From contig CP070764.1 in NCBI GenBank assembly GCA_020349245.1, forward strand, positions 1,453,205 to 1,488,347: a DNA stretch of 35,143 bases. Direction: 5' to 3'. Of this stretch, positions 14,813-24,086 are shown in pieces. The stretch is from Chloroflexota bacterium. Lineage in GTDB: Bacteria; Chloroflexota; Anaerolineae; Anaerolineales; UBA4823. Made by a program: the position numbers and the translations under genes. The notes below the pieces were generated by a model. That model saw only the letters and a program-made list of their open reading frames with translations. It made no database searches and was not told where the DNA came from. Position 1 is the first letter of the stretch; every line of letters begins with the position of its first letter.

Positions 14813-14844
14813 AAAATTGTATCCCGGCACATTTCTGCCGGGAT
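14813..14844 (-). terminator. Terminator of the opp operon
   Basis: ATCCCGGCA (14821-14829) pairs perfectly with TGCCGGGAT (14836-14844). On the minus strand it is followed by ACAATTTT. It lies 30 nt after the oppF stop. Confidence 0.75.
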
Positions 14845-14874
14845 ACAGACAATCAGGATCATAATGGCTGTCTG

Positions 14875-15906
14875 CTACAGGAATTGTTCTGCGAAGTGGC
14901 AGGCGACGAAGTGATTGGGTTTCAGCTCGCGCAGTTCTGGAAGATCTATACTACATATTTCTTTGGCAATCGGACAGCGTGGGTGAAAACGACAACCTGG
15001 AGGAGGATTTATGGGGTTTGGAATTTCGCCTTCTGGCATTGGTTCTGTACGTCTCTTATCCGGATCTGGAATAGGAACCGCAATTAACAAGGCCTGTGTA
15101 TAAGGATGTAATGGATTGGAATAAACTTCCTTCAAATTTCCAACTTCAGCCAAGTGACCTAGATATAAGATACCGATACGATCACATATATATTTTGCAG
15201 TTGCCAAGTCATGGGTGATAAACAGGTATGTCAGATTTAATTCATCTTTCAATTCACGCATCAGATCCAATAGTAATGCCCGTACGCTAACATCAGCCAT
15301 AGCGATAGGTTCATCTGCCAGAATAAGGTCTGGGTTGGTAACTAATGCCCGAGCAATAACTACTCGTTGCCGCTGACCACCAGAAATCTGGTGAGGGTAT
15401 TTTGTATAGAAAAAATAAGGGGGTGACAATCCGACGCGTTCCATGATATTCATAGTCATATCGCGATGTTCAGATGATTTTTCAGGATAATGGATCTTGA
15501 GACCGTGGGAAATAGATTCGCCCAAAGGCATACGCGGGTTCAAAGATGCCATGGGGTCTTGAAAAATTACCTGCATACGTCGTCTCAGGAGACGGAGCTC
15601 CTCTGGTTTTAATGAATTGAGATGAATACCATCAAAGCATACATTTCCTTCGGTTGGTGGGATCAACCCGATAATCATGCGCCCTATGGTTGTCTTTCCA
15701 CTTCCACTCTCACCTGCTAACCCGAATACCTCGCCACGCCGGATATGGAATGAGACCCCGTCCACAGCACGAACATAATCAATTTTCCTTGCTAATATTT
15801 GATCGATAAATCCTTTCTGTACAGGAAACCATTTCTTCAAATTAATAATTTCAACCAAGTTGTCCCAATCCATATCTGCACAGGGACCCATCTTAATTTC
15901 GCTCAT
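14875..15906 (-). CDS. oppF: Oligopeptide/dipeptide ABC transporter ATP-binding protein OppF-like
   Basis: A 343-residue cytoplasmic ATPase subunit of a peptide importer. Walker A is GESGSGKTT (about 69-77), the signature is SGGQRQRVVIARAL, and Walker B is LILADEP. The C-terminal oligopeptide-transporter tail PPGCRFHPRCPIAKEIC carries the conserved Cys residues seen in OppD/F and DppD/F. The D-loop reads AMAD where SALD is common. The gene overlaps the end of oppD by four bases, so the two subunits are translationally coupled and probably form a heterodimer. It is the last gene of the operon and is followed by a terminator. Confidence 0.93.
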   Translation of the reverse strand: MSEIKMGPCADMDWDNLVEIINLKKWFPVQKGFIDQILARKIDYVRAVDGVSFHIRRGEVFGLAGESGSGKTTIGRMIIGLIPPTEGNVCFDGIHLNSLKPEELRLLRRRMQVIFQDPMASLNPRMPLGESISHGLKIHYPEKSSEHRDMTMNIMERVGLSPPYFFYTKYPHQISGGQRQRVVIARALVTNPDLILADEPIAMADVSVRALLLDLMRELKDELNLTYLFITHDLATAKYICDRIGILYLGHLAEVGNLKEVYSNPLHPYTQALLIAVPIPDPDKRRTEPMPEGEIPNPINPPPGCRFHPRCPIAKEICSIDLPELRELKPNHFVACHFAEQFL

Positions 15907-16919
15907 GGTTGCACCTTGACAGCTTCTGCTTCTTTTTCAGGGTGATCTTGGAAAAGCCAGCAGTGTACCAATCTACCTGGAGCAGCTTCTTCAAGCGTTG
16001 GCTCTATGCGCCCACAAATTGGCATCACATCTGGGCAGCGGGGGTGAAAACGACATCCTTTCGGCGGGTGAGTCAAGTTAGGGGGTTCACCAGGCATCTT
16101 GTATAGCTCTTCTTCATCATCGATGCGGATACTGGGTACAGATTTCATCAATCCACGGGTATAAGGATGTAATGGTTCGTGAAAAACATTTTCTACGCTC
16201 CCAATCTCCGATATTCTTCCTGCATACATGACAGCAACCCGGTCGGCTATCTCGGCTACTAAGGCAATGTTGTGAGTTATCAATAAGATCGTAATTCCAA
16301 ACTCGTCCCGTATTTCACGCAGCTGATCAACAAGGTTCGCTTCCACGATCACATCCAAGGAAGTGGTTGCTTCATCTGCGATAATAAGGCTGGCATTTAG
16401 CACCAATCCCAGGCCCACCATTACCCGCTGACGCATACCACCAGAAAGATGGTGGGGGTAATCGGTGAGGCGGCGCTTCTGGATTCCCAGACGTTCGATT
16501 AATTCCCGGATACGTTCCATGGCCTGCTCAGTAGCTGTTTTCGGTTCATGTACCTTGATCGCCTCCACCAGATGTTGATCAACCCGCTGTACTGGATTGA
16601 GACTGGTCATGGGATCCTGAAAAATCATACTGATCTGGCGACCTCGGAAATCTCGTAAACGTTCTTCGCTGAAGGTCATCACATCTTCTCCATCAAAGAA
16701 AATGTGACCATTGACAATCTCCCCAGGAGGAGTGATCATGCGCATTAGAGCCTTGCCAAACGTGCTTTTACCACAACCGCTTTCCCCCACCAACCCAATG
16801 ATCTCACCCCGATAAATATCGAATGAGACATCATCCACCGCACTCACTGCGCCTAATCGAGTTTCATAATTTACACACAGATTGCGGATTTCCACAAGCA
16901 CGTTTTTTTGATCAGCCAT
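15903..16919 (-). CDS. oppD: Oligopeptide/dipeptide ABC transporter ATP-binding protein OppD-like
   Basis: A 338-residue ATPase. Walker A is GESGCGKST, the signature is LSGGMRQRVMVGLGL, Walker B is LIIADEA and the D-loop is TSLD. The C-terminal Cys-containing tail is PPKGCRFHPRCPDVMPIC. The usual DEP after Walker B reads DEA here; the catalytic Glu is kept. It lies 3 nt downstream of oppC and overlaps oppF by four bases. It powers import of peptides or similar solutes through OppB/OppC. Confidence 0.93.
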   Translation of the reverse strand: MADQKNVLVEIRNLCVNYETRLGAVSAVDDVSFDIYRGEIIGLVGESGCGKSTFGKALMRMITPPGEIVNGHIFFDGEDVMTFSEERLRDFRGRQISMIFQDPMTSLNPVQRVDQHLVEAIKVHEPKTATEQAMERIRELIERLGIQKRRLTDYPHHLSGGMRQRVMVGLGLVLNASLIIADEATTSLDVIVEANLVDQLREIRDEFGITILLITHNIALVAEIADRVAVMYAGRISEIGSVENVFHEPLHPYTRGLMKSVPSIRIDDEEELYKMPGEPPNLTHPPKGCRFHPRCPDVMPICGRIEPTLEEAAPGRLVHCWLFQDHPEKEAEAVKVQP

Positions 16920-16922
16920 AAT

Positions 16923-18185
16923 TTACAGCTCCGACAAGCGAGGATTCAAGATCTCGCTTAGACTTTCACCCAGCATACTGAAAGCCAGGGTAACCAGGGT
17001 AACCATCACACCCGGGAATGTGATCAACCACCAGGCTCTGCGTAGATAATCCTGCCCACGTGCCAGGTCAATGCCCCAATCTGGAGTGTCGGGCGGCAAT
17101 CCGAGACCGAGGAAACTCAATCCCGCTTCGGTTAAGATGGCATCAGCGACATTTACGGAGAAAATGATCACCACCGAAGGGATCACATTGGGGAAGATAT
17201 ATCGCCAAAGGATAGTGCGAGATTTTGCTCCCAAGCTCTGAGCGGCTTCGATATATAATTCTTGCCTCACAGAGAGAACCTGCCCTCGCACAATTCGAAA
17301 GTACGTAGGGACATATAAAACCGCAATAGCGATGATAATATTGCCTATGCCCGCGCCCAGAACAGCAGCAATAGAAATTGCGAGGATCAAACCCGGAAAA
17401 GCATAGAGGCTATCCATGATAAGTGTCAGCACCCGGTCTAAAGAACCACCGACATATGCGCTGATCAATCCCAACGGCACCCCAATTACCAATGCAAATA
17501 AAGCTGAACTTAAACCAACAATCAAGGCTATCCGGGTACCCCAGATAATACGGCTGAAGATATCCTGTCCTATCTGGTTGGTGCCCATCACAAATCCGCG
17601 TTCAGCAGCCTCTCGCAATCCACTGACTATCTCCAAATCAGGATAGCTTTCAAGGATTGCTTCCAATTCTTGGGGTGAGGCGATAAAACCTTCAACCTCT
17701 CCAGTCTGCAAGGCATCTAAACCTTCCTCAAGTGTTTCGTAGCGTTTTGGTCGGGGCTGATAGCGTACACCTTCCTCGGCCGTCTGGTTGAGTTCATCAA
17801 GCGCATCCCGCAACGCTTGACTGGATGGGGTAGCAACCTGGTATCCAATATAATTATCAGTGTTGGCAATATCCCGCAGCGCGGTCACTCCAGAGCTGAT
17901 TGGTGCAACCAGCACATAAGCTGAGGGTGACTCACCCGGAGAAAGTAACGAAGGGCCTACTTCAGCCCGAGGATCATACGGTGCGAACCATTGGGGGAAA
18001 ACACCCACGGTTATCACAAAAAGCAATAAGATTGAGCTGAGCACCACAAACCACCAGTCGCCACCATACCATTTGCGAGCCATCAGCATACGGCGGACGG
18101 AGCCCACCCGATCTAGTTCTAACATCCAATCTGGAACGGCTTCTGCAGAGGGAGAGAATTTGTAGTCTGGTTGAGTATTTTGCAT
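16923..18185 (-). CDS. oppC: Oligopeptide ABC transporter permease OppC-like, with an inserted extracellular domain
   Basis: A 420-residue membrane protein; relatives are about 280-310. TM1 is at about 44-64, followed by the family sequence WFAPYDPR. Then comes an insertion (about 84-198), and the canonical text resumes with MGTNQIGQDIFSRIIWGTRI, five more membrane helices and the EAA loop YIEAAQSLGAKSRTILWRYI that docks on the ATPases. The insertion contains YIGYQVATPSSQALRDALDE and TLEEGLDALQTGEVEGFIAS, which resemble the second half of small amino-acid-type periplasmic binding proteins. It sits in the first extracellular loop, where it could touch the substrate-binding protein. The start lacks a good ribosome binding site; an 81-nt gap separates it from oppB. 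Confidence 0.9.
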   Translation of the reverse strand: MQNTQPDYKFSPSAEAVPDWMLELDRVGSVRRMLMARKWYGGDWWFVVLSSILLLFVITVGVFPQWFAPYDPRAEVGPSLLSPGESPSAYVLVAPISSGVTALRDIANTDNYIGYQVATPSSQALRDALDELNQTAEEGVRYQPRPKRYETLEEGLDALQTGEVEGFIASPQELEAILESYPDLEIVSGLREAAERGFVMGTNQIGQDIFSRIIWGTRIALIVGLSSALFALVIGVPLGLISAYVGGSLDRVLTLIMDSLYAFPGLILAISIAAVLGAGIGNIIIAIAVLYVPTYFRIVRGQVLSVRQELYIEAAQSLGAKSRTILWRYIFPNVIPSVVIIFSVNVADAILTEAGLSFLGLGLPPDTPDWGIDLARGQDYLRRAWWLITFPGVMVTLVTLAFSMLGESLSEILNPRLSEL

Positions 18186-18266
18186 TGAAGTTACCCATTT
18201 ACATACAATATATGTGCAGATTTAATGAATCTGTTCGCCAATAAAGATCAAAAAAAGGAGTAGTGC

Positions 18267-19289
18267 CTAATAACGGATACGAGGGTCGACGAACGCATAT
18301 AAGACATCCATTGCTAAACTGATGCCAGCGACAAATACCGCAAACACTGCGATGGTCGATTGAACCGCAGTGTAATCGCGCAGCTGGATGCGGGTGACCA
18401 GGTAGCGACCGATCCCGGGCCAGGAAAAAGTGGTCTCCGTGAGCACGGCGCCAGCCATCAGGATCGCCAGCTGCAGTCCAATCAAGGTTAGAATAGGAAT
18501 AAACGTGTTGCGTAATGCGTGCCGATAAGCCAGACGCCGCTCAGGCAAGCCGCGCGCCCTTCCGGCGGTGATGAAATCAGCTTGTAGCATCTCGATCATA
18601 TTTACCCGGGTCAAGCGAATGAACACACCAGTGAGTGCCAAGCCCAATGTTAAAGCTGGTAAGACAAGGTGTTTGAGAGCGGACAACAAGGCCGGCCAAT
18701 TGCGGGTTAGGATCGCATCCAAGACATAAAAATTGGTGATCGAGTTAAAATTGACCAGAAGTAAGGGATTCATTCTTCCGGCGAGAGGAAGGATATTAAG
18801 GCGTACGGAGAAAATAATCTGAAATATAAGACCTAAGAAGAAAATCGGAATGGAATAAATGATAATACTGAACAAACGGATTCCAAAATCTTCTGGTTTC
18901 TTTCGCCTTCTTGCAGCAAAAGCCCCAAAAAAAATCCCAAATATCGCGGTAAACGTCATGGCTGGAATGGTCAGCTCGATCGTCGCTGGGAGCTTCTCGG
19001 AGAGTTCCTGACGAATGGGTCGCTCCCCCTGGGTGAGTGCCGTACCAAAATCTAAGGTAACCGTTTTCCACAAGAAATCAAAGTATTGGATATAAAGCGG
19101 GCGATTAAGTCCCAGGCGTTCTGCGATGCGATCAGCCTGCTCTGCGCTCACACGCGGTCCAAGCTGGGAACGAATCGGATCTCCAGGTAATATGCGCATG
19201 ATAACAAATACAAAAGTGATCAGGATCAACACCATGGGGATGGTAAGCAGCAAGCGGGTGATCAAAAAATTACGGAAAGAAGCAGACAT
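18267..19289 (-). CDS. oppB: Oligopeptide ABC transporter permease OppB-like
   Basis: A 340-residue permease with about six membrane helices. The N-terminal helix (about 11-31) is followed by the family signature RILPGDPIRSQLG and LGLNRPLYIQY. The EAA loop, which contacts the ATPase, is seen near the C-terminus as ARGLPERRLAYRHALRNTFI. It forms the translocation pore with OppC. AAGGAG lies 10 nt before the ATG. A terminator-like hairpin between oppA and oppB probably reduces expression of this and later genes relative to the binding protein. Confidence 0.93.
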   Translation of the reverse strand: MSASFRNFLITRLLLTIPMVLILITFVFVIMRILPGDPIRSQLGPRVSAEQADRIAERLGLNRPLYIQYFDFLWKTVTLDFGTALTQGERPIRQELSEKLPATIELTIPAMTFTAIFGIFFGAFAARRRKKPEDFGIRLFSIIIYSIPIFFLGLIFQIIFSVRLNILPLAGRMNPLLLVNFNSITNFYVLDAILTRNWPALLSALKHLVLPALTLGLALTGVFIRLTRVNMIEMLQADFITAGRARGLPERRLAYRHALRNTFIPILTLIGLQLAILMAGAVLTETTFSWPGIGRYLVTRIQLRDYTAVQSTIAVFAVFVAGISLAMDVLYAFVDPRIRY

Positions 19290-19318
19290 TACCGCAGCTC
19301 CTTGAACTGGAAAAAATT

Positions 19319-19345
19319 AAGGGGCGAGGATTCTCCCCGCCCCTT
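19319..19345 (-). terminator. Attenuating terminator between oppA and oppB
   Basis: AAGGGGCG (19319-19326) pairs perfectly with CGCCCCTT (19338-19345); on the minus strand AATTTTTT follows. A second hairpin, GTTCGAG/CTCGAAC at 19384-19402, lies right after the oppA stop. This fits higher oppA than permease expression. Confidence 0.75.
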
Positions 19346-19404
19346 AAAAACGATCAAACTATGCGCCCGTTGGACGGGTTTTTGTTCGAGAAGAATACTC
19401 GAAC

Positions 19405-21162
19405 TTAAGGCACATCACATTGTTGCGTTTCTGGCCAGTTTGCCACTGTTAGCGGATAGCAGTGGTTGAACACCAAATAGCGCAAGGCAGGAGCATCGAC
19501 CCTAGTAACGGTCACACCCTCTACGTCCATTAAGCGGGTGGCTTCCACAGGCCCCAAGATACGCCAGGCGATATCGATCTCACCACTCTCGACGGCGTTT
19601 GACATGGTCGTCGGGTCAGCAAAGTAACGCACGATGACGTTGGGGATCACAGGTGCTTCACCATGGTAATTGGGATTAGCTTCCAGCACCATCTGCTCAC
19701 CGGGAGCGTAGGAGACCATGCGATAGGCACCGTTGCCATCCAAGATCTCTGGGAACTGGACGATTTCATCTGCGGGGAACTGGTTGGGGTTCGCCGGGAT
19801 GAAGGGTGCAGTTGCCGCTAATGCAGGGAAGAAACCGAAGGTATCCTTCAGTGTGTAAACCACTGTCAGGTCATCCAATGCTGCCACACTATCCACATAT
19901 ACCTGGATCAAACCAGAAACCTGCCCTTCAAGCGTGTTGAGGCGGTCCCAGGAGTCTACGTAGGTCTGGGCGTTGATCGGGGTACCATCGGCGAACTGGA
20001 GGCCTTCGCGCAGTGTAAAGGTGTAGGACAAGCCATCCTCGCTGACGGTTGGCAACTCAGCTGCTGCACCTGGAATTAGATCAGCGGTCCCTGGTACATA
20101 TTTCAAAAGAGGTTCTCCGGTATTTTTGAGAATCTCCCAGTCATGGGTAGCATATGCATCTTGTGGGTCAAGGCTGTTAACTTCATCGGTTGTACCAATA
20201 ATGATCGTGTCAGGGCTACCGGATACCGGTGCAGATCCTTCTCCAAAGCTAACCACATCATAAGAGAATTCGAAGGGAGCACCAATGGCGACTCCTTCTA
20301 CACCGTTGCGTACGGTGACAAATTCCGGCTCCCAGAACAATGGGATGGTGGGAAGATCCTCAGCATAGAATTCACCAAGTTCTGAATAGGTTTGTTCACG
20401 CACTGCCGTATCTGCCGAAGCGGCACCTTTCAAGAGCAATGCATCCATTTGCTCGTTGCAGTAGAATACACCATTATCATTCGAGGCTCCACAAGAGGCA
20501 AACGGCGTTAACCAGGTCTCCGGGTCGACAAAGTCAGGGAACCAACCCAAAATGAAGAAAGGCAGCTCACCAGCAACAAAGCTGTCCACGTACTCAGCCC
20601 AGTTTTGGCTGACAAGCTCGACCTGCACCATGCCGGTCTCTTCCAGCTGCTCCTTGACCACCTGCATGACATCAGCTGTGGTGGTACCGTAGTGCTCAGG
20701 AGGGTACCAAAGTTCAAAGACAAAGGGATTTTCCTCAGAATAGCCTTCCTGCGCAAACAACTCTTTCGCTAACTCCAAATCGCGCACACCATACTTATCC
20801 AAGAAAGGTTCAGTAGCATATGGATAGCCAGGAGGTACCATGTGATAGGCAGGCGGGTTGCGCCCTTCGAAGACCCGGTCAACGATCACCTCACGGTCGA
20901 TGGCAGCCGCCACGGCTTGGCGTAATCCTATGGTCCATAATGGTCCTTCTGCCATTGGCTCTTCCATGGGCTCCTCAGTGGGTTCTTCCATGGGTGCCTC
21001 GGTGGGCTCTTCCATGGGTGCCTCAGTCGGTTCCTCCATGGGTGCTTCGGTCACCACTGCTTCCTCTGTTGGTGCTTCAGTGGCAGCCGGTGCACAAGCG
21101 ACCAACACTAAGGTTGTGGCAACAAGTATTGCAATTATTGCCAGTATTTTTTTCTGTTTCAT
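19405..21162 (-). CDS. oppA: Family 5 peptide-binding lipoprotein OppA-like, circularly permuted
   Basis: A 585-residue lipoprotein: lipobox LVAC with Cys23, then an acidic Pro/Met/Thr linker of EAPMEEPT repeats to about residue 72. Residues 75-306 are what is normally the C-terminal half of a family 5 binding protein (LRQAVAAAIDREVIVDRVFE, MVPPGYPYATEPFLDKYG, QTYSELGEFYAEDLPTIPLF). A Gly/Ser/Pro linker (307-318) leads to what is normally the N-terminal half (319-585: TIIIGTTDEVNSLDPQDAYA, SEDGLSYTFTLREGLQFADG, ending ALRYLVFN and a short tail). The order is therefore swapped and both joins are in linkers. All conserved blocks appear once, so the fold can still close. The start is the ATG at 21162, with GGAGGAGAG upstream. 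Confidence 0.9.
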   Translation of the reverse strand: MKQKKILAIIAILVATTLVLVACAPAATEAPTEEAVVTEAPMEEPTEAPMEEPTEAPMEEPTEEPMEEPMAEGPLWTIGLRQAVAAAIDREVIVDRVFEGRNPPAYHMVPPGYPYATEPFLDKYGVRDLELAKELFAQEGYSEENPFVFELWYPPEHYGTTTADVMQVVKEQLEETGMVQVELVSQNWAEYVDSFVAGELPFFILGWFPDFVDPETWLTPFASCGASNDNGVFYCNEQMDALLLKGAASADTAVREQTYSELGEFYAEDLPTIPLFWEPEFVTVRNGVEGVAIGAPFEFSYDVVSFGEGSAPVSGSPDTIIIGTTDEVNSLDPQDAYATHDWEILKNTGEPLLKYVPGTADLIPGAAAELPTVSEDGLSYTFTLREGLQFADGTPINAQTYVDSWDRLNTLEGQVSGLIQVYVDSVAALDDLTVVYTLKDTFGFFPALAATAPFIPANPNQFPADEIVQFPEILDGNGAYRMVSYAPGEQMVLEANPNYHGEAPVIPNVIVRYFADPTTMSNAVESGEIDIAWRILGPVEATRLMDVEGVTVTRVDAPALRYLVFNHCYPLTVANWPETQQCDVP

Positions 21163-21236
21163 CTTACTCTCCTCCAACTAGTATAAAGAATATCTTCTAC
21201 TTCTTTTGACGTGCAACAAAAAATGAATTTTTCCAC
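21159..21236 (-). CDS. Possible leader peptide upstream of oppA (25 codons)
   Basis: A GTG at 21236 is preceded four bases upstream by AAAGGAGG, close to a perfect match to the 16S 3' end and stronger than any other site in the window. The frame runs 25 codons, includes Cys-Cys (FCCTSKE) and ends WRRVR, with a TGA that overlaps the oppA ATG in the ATGA arrangement. An inverted repeat TGACGTG/CACGTCA brackets the first codons. This is either a translated leader coupled to oppA or a chance frame beneath a strong ribosome-binding element. No homology is known to me. Confidence 0.4.
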   Translation of the reverse strand: MEKFIFCCTSKEVEDILYTSWRRVR

Positions 21237-21278
21237 GTCACCTCCTTTGTATTCAGATTCCACAATAACTTGAGATGG

Positions 21279-21296
21279 GAGTATTATACAATACTC
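21279..21296 (-). promoter_or_regulatory. opp promoter -10 within a palindrome (candidate operator)
   Basis: GAGTATT, four bases and AATACTC form a perfect palindrome that contains TATAAT on the minus strand (21283-21288). No good -35 is seen at the normal distance. The predicted start lies about 40 nt before the leader ORF. A repressor site over the -10 is an inference. Confidence 0.5.
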
Positions 21297-21500
21297 TTGG
21301 GCGCAGATGGCATTCGAGTTGCTACCGTAGCGATAGCATCTTATATACCTTACTGATTAGTATCCATGCAGGTTCATTCATCTATGTTATTTGAATTGCG
21401 CAGTTTGTCAACCACAAACATGACACCTGACACTGTGCTTATGCTAATGCGAGTGATACAATCAAAATAGGTTTATTATTGTTAGAGAAGGAGCATTCCG

Positions 21501-21731
21501 ATGGCTGAGAAAAATTGGGAAACTTTAAAGGTACAGTACTGCCACCACGTGGATAAAGAGGTTGGCTTAGAAGCCGAGATGGTCTTCCCAGCAGATATCC
21601 TGCCAGACCAACCACCCCGCATCCTCGCTCACCGCTGCTCTCACGGCCTGGCCTGCAACCTGGATGGACGCCCCAGCTGCATCTGGGCTGGCACCAATCC
21701 CGCATACGACCCGTTTATTTCTAAGGAATAA
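21501..21731 (+). CDS. Small conserved Cys/His-containing protein
   Basis: A 76-residue soluble protein. It has Cys and His pairs near the N-terminus (YCHHVDKE) and in the C-terminal half (HRCSHGLACN, then SCIWAG), a spacing that suggests one bound metal ion or a redox pair. It ends GTNPAYDPF. The sequence looks like a conserved hypothetical family; I cannot assign a function. GAAGGAG lies 8 nt before the ATG, a strong site, and supports a real gene despite the small size. It is divergent from the opp operon and convergent with the kbl operon; 21732-21860 after it holds nothing recognised. Confidence 0.7.
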   Translation: MAEKNWETLKVQYCHHVDKEVGLEAEMVFPADILPDQPPRILAHRCSHGLACNLDGRPSCIWAGTNPAYDPFISKE

Positions 21732-21860
21732 AGCCCGGGGTCACCCGAATTATCAGACTTTGCTGAATACCTGCCTTTTTCCCGGGTAACGCCGGAGAGC
21801 AACTTATAATCCGATTTACCCCGAAACCCCGTGAAGGGGAATCAACAGAGACCAATAATA

Positions 21861-21890
21861 AAAGCCATTTGATTATGTTCAAATGGCTTT
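21861..21890. terminator. Bidirectional terminator between the small Cys gene and kbl
   Basis: AAAGCCATTTG (21861-21871) pairs perfectly with CAAATGGCTTT (21880-21890). T-rich tracts follow on both strands. It ends the kbl operon (stop at 21898) and probably the plus-strand small gene. Confidence 0.85.
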
Positions 21891-21897
21891 ATTAATT

Positions 21898-23093
<1,196 letters not shown>

Positions 23094-23097
<4 letters not shown>

Positions 23098-24077
23098 TTA
23101 TCCTTTTTTCTACCTCTGCCGATCAAGCGACCAAAAACTTCAGAAGCAGTTGGTGCTTCGATAACACCTGTTTCCTCGGCTGCCCAATCGGCTGTCATAC
23201 GGGCTTTCAGCCATTCCTGCCTGCCTTCACGGGCACGCTCAAGGCGCTCTTCCAGGCTCTTGCCATCTTCCTCTGCCAGGTCATTCCGAATAGCGTTGAT
23301 CGAAGCAACCGCACTGTCTAAAACGCGGACAACATTCTCGCGATTGAGCATCGCGGCGGAGGTCAGCGTTTTCGATTCGGAGGCATACATGACCGGAGCG
23401 GTGACTTCCGCATAGGACCGTCCGGCCAGCTTGCGCCCCTCCTGCCAACCCGGCTGCCCAACGGTTGCATTCAATAAACCTGCGGCCAGCAATTGAGGCA
23501 TGATATGTGTGGCCGCTACCAGACCATCCATCTCCAGGGGATCCGCAAACAACGGAGATGCGCCAAAGAGCCGGGTCAGATCTGCAGCCAGCTTGATCGC
23601 TTCCGAAGGCGTCCCGGGTGGCGAGATGATCCCGATCAAGCCGTCTCGAAATAAATCCGGGTGAGCAGCTTCAGCTCCTGAGTCAACATCATGCAGATAA
23701 ACCGGGTTGAGCACCGGGGTCAAGCCAACATAATAGCGTTCAGGGGGAAGCAATTCGGCGACCCAGGCAGCGACAACCTGCTTCACTGGACCGGTGTCCA
23801 TCACCACTGCACCTTCTTTCAAATCGTCGCGAATTAATTCAAGAGTCTCGCGAATCTGGTCGATTGGCAATGCCAGCAAGACCAAATCCGCATCTTCCAC
23901 CGCGGCATGCAGGTTGATACTGACCTTATCCAGTGCGCCCATTTTTTCAGCCCGGCGGGCAAAACCTAATTCGCGGTCATGACCAACCCGGGTGATCACT
24001 TCACCATGATCAGCCAGAGCCAACCCGATCGATGTCCCGATTTGACCTAAACCAATGATTGTTAATTGGACAGCCAT
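23094..24077 (-). CDS. TyrA-like (prephenate/arogenate dehydrogenase family) NAD-binding protein
   Basis: A 327-residue cytosolic protein with an N-terminal Rossmann fold: [15 protein letters not shown] (residues 7-21) binds the dinucleotide, and later [10 protein letters not shown] follows the family order. A helical C-terminal domain follows, as in prephenate dehydrogenases. The catalytic His of the family, normally in a GLHPMFGP-type motif, is not there: the equivalent text is VGLTPVLNP, with Thr near residue 120. So the enzyme may act on another substrate, and I leave the gene symbol empty. GAGGTG precedes the ATG. It lies 9 nt after the HD-domain gene and overlaps kbl by four bases. Confidence 0.75.
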
Positions 24078-24086
24078 AGATGCACC

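Noticed and set aside
19364-19386. Plus-strand hairpin CCCGTTGGACGGG followed by TTTTT after oppA
   Set aside because: It has terminator shape only on the plus strand, where no gene reads; it may be incidental to the minus-strand attenuator region.
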